Of a stretch of DNA of 64,000 nt, positions 51,942-64,000 are shown piece after piece. Under the pieces are notes generated by a model. That model did not search any database. It was not told the origin of the DNA and saw nothing but the letters and a program-made list of their open reading frames with translations. A program made the position numbers and the translations under genes. The DNA is from Ptychodera flava (taxonomy: Eukaryota > Hemichordata > Enteropneusta > Ptychoderidae). The DNA is taken from positions 15,736,361 to 15,800,360 of the forward strand of contig NC_091931.1 in NCBI RefSeq assembly GCF_041260155.1, written 5' to 3'. Position 1 is the first letter of the stretch. The number at the start of each line of letters is the position of its first letter.

Positions 51942-53199
51942 GGGGCAACGTCAAAAGTTCAATGAAGGATAAAAAACTTAATTCTTTTAGTTTGGGGGTG
52001 GGGGGGTTTTGACCTAAAAAAGTTTCTATCCTTCAAATCGATTTAAGGTAAAAATTGCCAGGGGAATGAATATTTTGAAAAAATAGAGCAGAAATGCACA
52101 CTTTCGTGTTGAAGCCAGCGGAGGGAGTTGTTTTAACACGTGTATAGCTGCACCTGGCCTACAAGTTAGTGTAAACAATGCAGGTTGTTGGCTTCTGTTG
52201 CACCATAAACGGTAGTTTCTCTACTGTCTATGGTTGCACTCGGAATTTATAATTGTATTTTGCTACATTTCTGGTGCACGTGTAGTCCGCCTGAATGGAG
52301 CAGTGTGAACTGAGTTGTTACAACCACCAGGACAGTTGAGATAGATTTTATACCTCTGGAAGGAGAAACCTGAACTTTATTGTTCTTGTTCTTGTTCATT
52401 CATTGATAAACTTCAAGTTTGTTGTTAGTATGTTGTATTTACATTGGATGAAACACAAAGTTAAAGTGTGTTCCCAATCTTAAGTCCCACTAGCTGTATC
52501 TTTTAGCATTATTTTTATGATTTTACTTTCAAACTAAAGTAAGTTGGTGACAATGTAGTCATTTAGGTCTGTGTACACACTTATTATTAACTATCTGCCG
52601 GGGCTATATATGCAATTTTGAACAAGATAAAGATTACCGGTACACTGCGATTAAATGTTCGCCCAAACATTAAATCACAGCCCAATGCAGAAAAGCTAAA
52701 ACCCTTGATACTATGCATATCTGCACTGAAATCTTCATGTAAACTGCACAGAGTAGTCCAAATTGTAATGCACAAGGGTGAATGTTTTCAACTATGACAT
52801 TGTATGTTCTGATTCCTTTTTAATATTACCAATTTTTGAAAATGCCAGGAAATCAAAATGACCGTTAAAATTTTAACTTACATGTCAAATGTTTCTGAAA
52901 GGAATGGTTTCCCAATGCAGTGAAAGTTCATATCTCTTCAGATTTCAGAAAGGAGAGAATAGGTAGATAATTTGAGGTCAACAAATTTCAAGAGTTACAT
53001 GTACAGCTAGTGGGGCTTTAACGATGCATTACTTTATTTCACCCCTAAACTGACTGATCCTTAGCTTCGCTTTACATAGAAAGAGCCTGGCAACAGGTTC
53101 AATATAAGTCAATTAAGTTTCTAGGGGGGTGGGGGGGGTTTGGGGGGAAACTAAGGGAATTAAGTTTTTTATCCTACATTGAACTTTTGACGTCGCCCC
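51942..53199. mobile_element. PIF/Harbinger-like TIR element, 1,258 bp, TTA TSD
   Basis: GGGGCAACGTCAAAAGTTCA at the left and the complement of the right end (GGGGCGACGTCAAAAGTTCA) are inverted repeats over about 40 bp. TTA flanks both sides (51939-51941 and 53200-53202). G-runs (GGGGGTGGGGGGG and GGGGGGTGGGGGGG) lie just inside both ends, but on the top strand in both cases. No transposase. Confidence 0.85.
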
Positions 53200-53724
53200 T
53201 TATAGGCTGCATCCTATGGAATGTATTTGCCAGAATGTTTGTTCTGTCTGTAAAATACGTATTCCTATATTCTATTACAGAGATCATGTTGAAATAAATG
53301 CCTTCGGATGTTTAACTTGTCATAGCGGGTGCATGTGTTCTTCCCAATGTCAGTATTGACAAGTGAATTGCTGTGCTGACAGCTAGCTAGAATGACTAGA
53401 GTGATGTTGCGTATTATGTATCATTGCTGTTTATTTATTTATTTATTTTAATCAGACTCTAGGCCTATAGAAATGCAAAAGTAAGCATAGTTTACATGGT
53501 AAAAAATAAATACAAAATGCAAATGATTGGATATTTTTCTCCAGTGCCTGCATAAGATTTAGTTTACTTACTTTTGCAAGGCAGTACTTTGTATTCTAAC
53601 AGGGAGATAAATCAGGGAATACTTTCCTTTATACATTTTAAGATAGTATGTGCCTAGAAAGTGAAAGACATTTGCTCAAACTTTCCTCAAAGAATATTTC
53701 AATCTTTCTCTTTCAAAATCAAGA

Positions 53725-53985
53725 ATAAAAATTTGGGGTCACCGAGCAAATTTTGGAACTAGAGAAACAAATTACTCAAGATTCACCGAAATTCAAAATG
53801 GCCACCATCCCTGTGTTAACTCTACGGAGAAAAAAATAAAATTTTATATTTTCGAAAAACTAAGCTGGTGATAAGTTTTCTTACACAAAGAGCTTTAAAA
53901 TGAACCCCCACAAGTTGTATATCAGAAAAGAATTGTAAAAGTTTGAGAGTCCAAATATCTCTCCTCAAGGCACATTCTGAACAAA
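53725..53985 (+). repeat. Dispersed ~260-bp repeat, copy 2
   Basis: Aligns with 31535-31800 along its whole length (GGGGTCACCGAGCAAA, AATTCAAAATGGCCACC, CCTGTGTTAACTCT, AACCCCCACAAGT). Confidence 0.8.
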
Positions 53986-55255
53986 ATTACTGAAAATCTT
54001 ATCAAAAGTTACACATACTGTCCCTTCATAACTGCTGTGACACTTTATCATGACCATGATGAAATAATGTTTTCAGTGGATTTCTTTGGTTTTCCCCTCC
54101 CCTTAAGCCCCTTCACCATTGCTGTTTCATCACAAACACATTGAATCATCTATCACAAATTTATAAGCATTGACTCACACACGCTCCATAACAAGCTTAT
54201 CAGTAAATCTATAGGATATGTACAGTCTAGCTGAAGAGAGAATTATTGTTTACAAAACCATAGCAACAAACTTATATAATGTCTCCCCATCAGTAGCAGG
54301 GTAGCCAAGGGATAATACGGTGTTCAAAGGGTTTTGAGAAGATAAGAAGATATCGTTACTGCTGATTTCCCTGGAGCACTGCTGTGTGATGAAATCTTAA
54401 TTAGGTCAACATTTTCTTTTCATGATTGTGTAATTTTTAAATATCAGAGTGCTGCTTTCATGTATCTCAGATAATGAAGATATTAAAGTAACCTTTAACA
54501 TAAAAAAGGCAATTTCTGAATTTTTACTTGATGTCACCATCATGAAAATTGCTTTTTTTCACATTGTAATTACACAGTATATTTGCCGAGTTGCATATAA
54601 GAGAGCTCATTCCCTTGTTTTGTTCATTTTTCTAAATATGCATCAAACTTTCGAATGTATACAGATAATCTTAAGAAAAATTTAAGTAGAGGCAATTTGT
54701 AGTTTTTAAATGAATTGGCTGATTGGCACACCTTGGCTGTTCTAGATTCCATTGCACCCATACCCTATTATAATCAAAATTTTGGTACTGGTGTAACCGT
54801 CTTGGTGTCTACAAATTTGGACCTCAATACAATTGAAAGGAAGTGTGGGTGTGTGAAAAAAGACACAAAATACTGACATGTAGCAAAATGTCACCGTACA
54901 GGGATTCAGTGCAAGTTTTCCTAATCCCATCAGTTCAGGTTCAACCTGGCTGTGTTGTCATTCTTTTAATCAGTGATTTCCAGTGACATATCACCAAAAT
55001 GCAAATCAATAACTGTGGTCAATTTCAACATGACAATAGCATATCACACAATAAAGTTAAGTACCGTGTTGTGACTAAAGTCTAGTGGACAAGGACAATA
55101 TTAGATAAGTAATTACCATAGCAACCAAGAGATGATCCCGTCCAACGGAGATAGTGAGACAATCGTTAATTGCAGGAGTACAGTCCATTTTGTTGTCATA
55201 TGATCTTTTTGTAACTTCTAGCATAGACAGTAGAGTGTACTGTTTATGCTTCTAG
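53986..55255. other. Non-coding stretch, nothing recognised
   Basis: AT-rich with only short open frames on either strand, the longest 78 codons at 54449-54685, none recognised. Confidence 0.4.
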
Positions 55256-55760
55256 GCATTTCCAGGTGCCACCAATTGAGCTGTTTGTGCAAAAAGGCAT
55301 TCGTGCGCAGTTTTTCAGCGGGCGGGCAAATTTAAAAACTTATCAGCGGGCGGGGAGAAACAAAACGATATTTACCGTGGTTGGGGAAGAAATTTAATTG
55401 TTTTCAGTGAGCTGGGAGAAAATTTTTGACAGTGGGTACCTGAAAATATGTAGACGGAGGGGAAAGCTGTGGTTGATAGAACTTGAGAGGAGATTAAACG
55501 CCTAACTTAGAGGGGAGCAATGTTCAAAGGTATACTGCTAACTGCTCGCACGGTTATTTGCAATCTGGATTGCCTATAGTGGGCATCTTGTGGGTAATGG
55601 GGAATTTCAGTAGTGGGGAGAGGGCAGTGGGGAGCTTGCATTGTTGTGGGGAGAGGGGAGCGGGCAGACCATAGATACTGGAGGGCATTGGGCATCAAAA
55701 TTCAGTTGGAGGGCACATTTTCCGTGTATGCCACTGGGAGGGCAGTTATGAACAGCTCTA
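55256..55760. repeat. G-rich degenerate repeat region
   Basis: Scattered GGGCGGGG, GTGGGGAGAGGG and GGGAGGGCA units on the top strand, diverged and without clear period. Possibly the remains of another G-tract element; no terminal repeats found. Confidence 0.35.
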
Positions 55761-58359
55761 CTTCCCCCTCCAAATTTTAGGTCAAGGTCAAAAATAAGTA
55801 AAATCAGTGTATCAGCCTTCAAAACATGTTTGTGATGATTTTGTGAAATTAATGAAATTTACCAGTTGGCGGCACCTGCATTTCTTTTTAAGGTGCATGT
55901 AAACCATTGTACACCTTATCAGGACTAAATTTCCAACGATCAAGATAAACCACTGCACAGATTCTTGCCAAAGAAAGGTTATTGTTCTCCAGAAAACGCT
56001 GGTAGCCAACCCTGCAAGAGACACTGCCTAATACCTACTGTATCCCAGTAAATGTTACCGGGATTCCCCAGTCATTTTACCAGGGTTCCCCTTGGTATAT
56101 CAGTGCAATCAGATTAGCGGACATCAGAAATGTTACCGGGGTTCCCAAATCATTTACTGATATTCCCAAACCTTAGCAAAAACACTGCCTACTGGGTGAT
56201 CAAGTATTATTAGATATCAAAATTCCTGTGACCTGATCTGTGTCACAGGTCAATACATTACTGACCTCAATTTAAATGTTCACAAATTGCCTTCCTGATT
56301 CATAAATTCCACAAAATGTTATACTTCAAGTGCTTCCCGATGTTCACTACATTGATACCACTAACCCTTTCACCCCTGTATCCAAGTACAGAGGTCCAAC
56401 CTTGCCCTGGAAAACTTCAAGGATGTTCTAAAATTTGGCTTTGAAATAGTTAAAACTTACAATGGATCAGATATATCTTGTATCTTGCCAAGAAAATCAA
56501 ATTAGTGAAGAGTGCATACTTAATTAATGGTAAATATGTACATTTACATTTTTTTTAAAAAGTTGGAGTTTGTTGTTTATATTTTTACTTTTTTGCTAAT
56601 TTTGTTGCACAATTGTGCTTTTTGTAATATGCCTGGTTGTCATCTTTTGTAGTATAGTATTGGATGTGACACTTGTTATGTACAGTATATTCCATAACCT
56701 ATTGTTTCTAATTGCACAGAAGTTGCCATTGTCTGTGCTTTGGAAAAGTAAACACAGACAAGGTCCCAGACAACATCTGTGCAATGCATGTTGCTATCTC
56801 AGCTCCAGCAATGACACAGAATCAATATTTGACTCTGACTTCCAGTCATCATTGCTCAGTCGCACCTTTGTGAAGTCAACAAGCACTCCTCGCCAAGGGG
56901 GACATGTTTCAATCTTATAGGCTAATGTAACTTTTAACTGAAACTATATTGACTTTGGGCAAGTCAAGTGGTTTGTTCAATGTTTGCAGTGACTTTAATT
57001 AAATTCACACAACTGGTTGAGCTGGCTCAGCGTTTCTGGAGAGTTGTATCATAACTTGGAGTAATTTGTTTATTCCGTGAGTGGGTAGGCATGGCAACGC
57101 TGGTATGTTGATCTAATTATGATATCAGTGAATGGAAATAAGTTCTCCACTTTATTGAAAAGCAAAGATGCACACACTTGAAATCACTTTTATTAACGCA
57201 TGAAAAATCATGTGTTACAGAACCTATGTAGATTAAGTCTAAAATTGTGAGTGAAACAGAAGAATGTTATATATTTCTACCACGTCAAAGCAGTAATTGA
57301 CATCGTCCAGTATGACACTAAAATTGCTTTTTTTTTCCTTTGGCCTTTCCGGTCTGAGTCTGAATGTACCAGTTAACCCCCAGCTATGATATGCAATTTC
57401 AGCTCGAGGCTGTCATCCACTTTCAATTTTCAGTTTTGGATCAAACTTTGGATTTAATTTTCAATGCATAACTAACAGTACTTAGCACAATGTGTGTTTT
57501 CCTGTGGTTACAGCTAGGAACTCTGTGCTGCCTTGTAAACTTATGGTGTTAATTACAATGTGACACTACAGTTATCAATTTTCAGTGACAGTTGCTCCCG
57601 ATATAACTTTCTCTCCAGCTTTCTGATGTCAGCGTACCATATTATTCAGGGACTTGTATTTTTAAAAAATTATACTGTACAAATTTACCGGCTAACATTT
57701 GTACAATTTAAAGAAAGAAAGATTTAATTAATTTAAAGGTATACTGTCACCGGTAATCTAAATATGCCCACATATTTGTTCCTTGTATTCAAAATACCCA
57801 TGTGAGGGTGCTGTTTGTAAAAAGCAGCCACCCGCTTAAAATCTGTGATTGGTTAAATTTCCTCTTTCCATGGTAAATGTGGCAAAATTGGATTAGGTGA
57901 TACCTTTAAGTTTATTGTTGTTATCCTTTGGTGATGCTGATAGACACTCGGTTTTTCTGTAGTAATTGCTTGTTTATCCAGCCTCCTTTTAGTTACCAAG
58001 TGTTTAAATCCACAATGATGTAACTAACCAAACAATGTTACATATACACAATGTAGAGACAGGCACTAATCAATTAAATGTTTCCAGATATACATGTAGA
58101 ATGCTAGCTGTAGATAGTAACTTTGTCAAGACTAATCGTTGCACTCAAAACATCTGATCATTTCTTCTGAAGTTTGCTTGTATGTCAAATGCAATTGGTG
58201 TAAATGTCAGTAGTAATATGTAGTTTCTGATTTTGGACATGTGGCCTCTACTGCAGTTTAAATTGCAAGTATTTGGATATGATATGCACTTTGAATCCAA
58301 ATTTTTTAACTTTGCTCATACTTTAACACCTCAACAAAAGTTGAAATCGTGTTTTGCAA
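55761..58359. other. Non-coding stretch with a small local duplication
   Basis: ATGTTACCGGGATTCCC and ATGTTACCGGGGTTCCC occur at about 56052 and 56130. No gene is supported. Confidence 0.4.
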
Positions 58360-58470
58360 TCAAAGAAATACAGGTATCACCTTACAAAGTTTAGGACTAG
58401 AGCAGAAAATACCTAAAATTATAACCAATATTTGATTGAAATTCAAAACGGCTGCCATACGGTAACTGTA
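58360..58470 (+). repeat. Dispersed ~260-bp repeat, copy 3 (partial)
   Basis: Matches the first part of copies 1 and 2 (TATCACCTTACAAAGTTTAG, GAAATTCAAAACGGCTGCCA), then diverges. Confidence 0.55.
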
Positions 58471-58725
58471 TATCTATATAATGTATGTGGAAAGTAAAAA
58501 ACTGTGTATTGAGTTTTCTCTGACAGTTATTGTCTAATGTGAATAAGCTCTGATGAAGAAATATTACTCATTCCAGAGAGTTGCTGTACAATTCTGGCAA
58601 TATTGAGGTTGTTAATCACTATAAGGCTGTACCCAATTAAAGCCGCCGTTATCGTCGTCTGCGCATGTGCAGGATTTCGTGTTTACAAACATTACGTTCA
58701 ATCCCACAAATCATTGCAATCCACG

Positions 58726-61059
<2,334 letters not shown>

Positions 61060-62106
61060 TTGGTGAACTGTGAACTGCTTTATTTATCCTCGATGTCATC
61101 AAAGTAGATATTGACAACGTAAACCACAATATTTCTGTTCAAACAATTTCTCATTAACATTTGAATATGCAGGTGATGTGTCTGGTTCACTTTTCATCAG
61201 GTATATATCAGTCATTGCAAACTGGTAATATACAATAAAATGAACAACACCTTCAGATGTCCTATAACATGTTTTTGTGTGGAGGTCATTCTTACAAAAC
61301 TGTATGCATGGACATTCATGATGTCTGCTTTATCCAGGGTATGTACCACTCCTGAAAAAGTCAATTTTATGGAATTTCAATAATTCACATAAACCCCTTC
61401 AATGCCCAGCCAAAATAAATTTACACTTCTGAATGATTAACTTCAAAAACAAATGTAAACTTTTGCATGAAATTCATTCTTTATGCCACATGTGATTTTT
61501 GAAATACTGAAATGTTAGGTGTTAAGTAGATAAACCTTTTACTACTATTCAGGCCATCAACTATCCTCTCTACAGTGCAAGGTTGGCTGAATACTGAGCC
61601 AGTGTGTGTCACTGATTTTGAAGCTAAAATTCAATGATGTCATTTGACCTAGCTTGGGTATGATATCTCTGCTCCAATATAGTGACAGACTGAAGTACAC
61701 AATAATTTTTTTATCAATGAAAAAAAATGACCAAACAGTTTATATAAATTTGTTCACGAACCTCACAACAAATTAATCTGAGTTCAGTAATTTTAGAACA
61801 GCAGTTTTCTGTTACTGGATATGACAGATACAAGTATCAATAATGCAATATTTATGTCAATGATAAAATCAATGGAGGCAACAGAGGATCACACTATGAC
61901 TACTTTCAAAGGTTTCTTATGTTCTATTTCCTTGCTGGATACAGTTTACTGTGCATTCATTGATAAGAACTACCAGTAAGTTCATGAGACTGTGATGTGG
62001 CAAATCTACTCTGATACTGTGCTGTAACTTGGCTTAAACTAGGCCTTGTCACCAAATGTCTTGTGCCATGGATTCGCCTGGGATCATTCTCATCAAAGGA
62101 CACATG
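61060..62106. other. Gap between two convergent decayed genes
   Basis: On the minus strand, the frame of the neighbouring gene stays open beyond its stop at 62107 to about 61975 (HVSFDENDPRRIHGTRHL), so the stop may be a mutation. The rest is AT-rich and uninformative. Confidence 0.5.
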
Positions 62107-62245
62107 CTAGGACATACGGCCATAGTCATTTTGCCGAGACTGGAAGATCTGCCTTTGCAGCTCACCAATGTATTCATACTTCTTGGTCTCTAGTTTGGCA
62201 GTAGGATAAAACCTCTTGGACTGCTTAGAGTATTTGACTTCAAAC
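62107..62245 (-). pseudogene. Last exon of the minus-strand conserved-domain gene
   Basis: Acceptor TTTTTCAG precedes GTTTGAAGTC. It encodes FEVKYSKQSKRFYPTAKLE, KKYEYIGELQRQIFQ and stops at TAG 62107-62109. It joins in phase with the exon at 62644-62739 through a split arginine codon (AG|G). See the exon at 63175 for the family. Confidence 0.6.
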
Positions 62246-62643
62246 CTGAAAAACAATCAAGCTTATAGTTTTAATGCAACTCTCAAGCATCATAAACATG
62301 ACCGTGTGATTCTAATGTATCCTGATATGTCAAACATAACAAGATTGTGATTATGCAGCCTATTGTAATAAGTCTAGAAGGTACAATCTGGAGTTCAAAT
62401 CCATAACCAGCATCAGGATAGTTTTGTAGGCTATTCACACTTTCAACAACATCATTTACCAATGTGTGTGGAGGCAATGTGTCAGTACTAAAAGGTCTAC
62501 AATAGTAACATTAGGCTATTTCGTGATTTTCATTGTTAATATAAAGTGAAGTTTCTTGTTGTTCTGCCTACAGCAATCCTACAAAGCCCACTATGTACTG
62601 GTAGGAATAATGAAGATTTCATCATATTTGCAGTATCACACAC

Positions 62644-62739
62644 CTTGGTTTCCCATCTTTGTCCAGTGCTTGCTTCCGATTAGTATGTTTATTAAAATCT
62701 ATGGCAGCCAACTGAATTCTTGCTTTATTGGCAACATAT
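62644..62739 (-). pseudogene. Internal exon of the minus-strand conserved-domain gene
   Basis: Acceptor TTCAG and donor AAG|GTGTGT bracket 96 bp encoding YVANKARIQLAAIDFNKHTN then RKQALDKDGKPR. The block x-ARxxLAAxDxNxHxxR is strongly conserved in a large set of uncharacterised animal proteins. Its frame is out by one base relative to the upstream exon, which implies a small indel at the junction. Confidence 0.6.
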
Positions 62740-63174
62740 CTGAAGTTTAAGAAAGTATGAAATAATGGTCATGTTTTAAATTTGGATTCTCCTAATCCCT
62801 AAAGAGTCTACGACGAAAATATGGATAAAACTGTACATGCACATTGTTTACACTGTACAGAACGACTTCAATAATTTGCAGTCCTAATACTGACCAAATT
62901 TTACTTTCCCAAGACATAAACAATCAGCCTAACAGTAATTTCTACTTACAATCAGTACACTGTAAAATCTGTCTATTAAAATGGGACATTGAAGGCAATG
63001 AGAATATTTTTTGGGGTTTGCAGAGGTGTTCAGAGTCTGGTTTATTGAAGTTCTTTGAACACAGTGTTGTATATAGAAGATGTACTGATTGCAAACAGAT
63101 TTCTAGATTCAACCAGATTTGGTTTAGACAAGCTGTGCAACATATGATACTAAAGAACACACAAATATACTTAC

Positions 63175-63242
63175 GTGTACGCATGTCTCTTTGGGCATAC
63201 ATCAAAAGGTGACTGTGGAAAGACTCCACAAAGCCACTGTGT
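63175..63242 (-). pseudogene. Internal exon of the minus-strand conserved-domain gene
   Basis: 68 bp between CCCCAG and C|GTAAGT, encoding HSGFVESFHSHLLMYAQRDM. Together with the exon at 63899 it reads NFRHSGFVESFHSHLLMYAQ, the family hallmark N-x-R-H-T/S-G-x-x-E-x-F/Y-H-S. From memory, such proteins are abundant and multicopy in fish, cnidarians and amphioxus and are probably transposon-derived; the exact superfamily is not known to me. Confidence 0.6.
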
Positions 63243-63898
63243 CTGGGGAAAAAATGAAAGAAATAGCGTCAAATGACACTCTGCTTCCAGCTGGATCACT
63301 ATAAACACATACTCATATGTCACAAATATTATCTCTCTGTAAGACCTGGGTCTATCAGGTAGCCTAAACAGAAAAACTCACACAGACCTGTACAGGTTTC
63401 CATTACATGTAACGGTACAGACGAGCACACAGCTGTACCAGCTCTGAAAATCTACAGTGACTGTACCAGCTATGAGAAATACTCGTCCGATATACCGTAG
63501 CATTGTCATGGGTCAGCGACATGGTGTTACACAGTTGCATTTCATATCCATGAACCATAGATGTGCACACCCTTGTTTCAAGGCCGGTAAAAATAGAGCT
63601 TGTAGATGCTGTGCTAGAATGCTGACAAAAGTATGCACATCTTAGTACTACGATGTGAAAGATTTCCTGTGTAGCATACATGTATTTGTTCAGTAATACT
63701 AACCACTGATAGTTTTCTCACAATGAACATATCTGAACACCCATCGAAACCTAAACACAAAAATTTCTAAAGATTTGAACAAGGCGTTGTAAAAGTTGCA
63801 GATTTCAGTGGATTCTGTTATTGTACTCGAACTTTCTCTGTCAATGATTGTTCCAAATGAGTGAACAGATATGGCTATGGTAGCAAATAACAACATAC

Positions 63899-64000
63899 CT
63901 GAAATTTACATAGTAGCTGAATGTTCTCAGGAATCTTTTATCTTCAACAATCCCTTTGAGTGCCACATGAGCAGGTGATCCTTTCTGTAGCCATGGTCTT
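63899..64000 (-). pseudogene. Upstream exon of the minus-strand gene, cut by the window edge
   Basis: Open from the window end to donor AG|GTATGT. It encodes PWLQKGSPAHVALKGIVEDK then RFLRTFSYYVNF and a split arginine codon that joins exactly to the exon at 63242. The remaining gene lies beyond 64000. Confidence 0.6.

Noticed and set aside
58603..58725. Upstream ATG at 58603 extending the P2X7-like exon
   Set aside because: The added residues are hydrophobic and unlike the family; the ATG at 58726 has a better context (ACGATGG) and begins the acidic segment.

Overview
This is eukaryotic nuclear DNA, probably from a marine invertebrate. It is AT-rich and gene-poor, with spliced exons (GT...AG), microsatellites, TTAGGG-type repeats and very many dispersed transposable elements. 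A vertebrate-like B4GALNT glycosyltransferase and P2X7-like zinc-domain fragments suggest an animal, perhaps an invertebrate deuterostome, but the species cannot be fixed from sequence alone.

Only one intact conventional gene stands out: a single-exon, 500-residue beta-1,4-N-acetylgalactosaminyltransferase-like gene on the minus strand (11049-12551). Two decayed or partial spliced genes lie at the right end. A plus-strand P2X7 C-terminal-domain-like pseudogene occupies 58726-61059. A convergent minus-strand gene with exons at 63899-64000+, 63175-63242, 62644-62739 and 62107-62245 resembles a conserved domain of uncharacterised, possibly transposase-derived animal proteins. A frameshifted reverse-transcriptase fragment lies at 14648-15533.

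The rest is mostly a nested mosaic of mobile elements, several with exact target-site duplications (TSDs). Elements with TAA or TTA duplications and G-tracts just inside their ends sit at 1324-2706, 25007-25960, 26167-28002 and 51942-53199, with related pieces at 28308-28530 and 30200-30760. A 210-bp TIR element has copies at 656-865, 12867-20971 and about 22667-22877. The second copy is split by a 7,884-bp element (12922-20805) with about 45-bp TIRs and an 8-bp TSD; this carries the RT remnant and a giant foldback. A Mutator-like element with 435-bp TIRs and a 9-bp TSD occupies 44578-47847. Smaller TIR elements are at 34475-35512 and 39271-40783.

Foldback or palindromic structures occur at 6608-8184, 8380-9045, 16202-20746, 21458-22118 (with head-to-head telomere-like repeats), 42355-42710 and 43540-44172. 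Tandem families recur at 5160-5990/31840-32180 and at 29080-29800 (about 147-bp period). Between these, 2.9-5.1, 10.3-11.0, 32.2-34.4, 35.5-39.2, 48-51.9 and 54-58.3 kb show no convincing genes.
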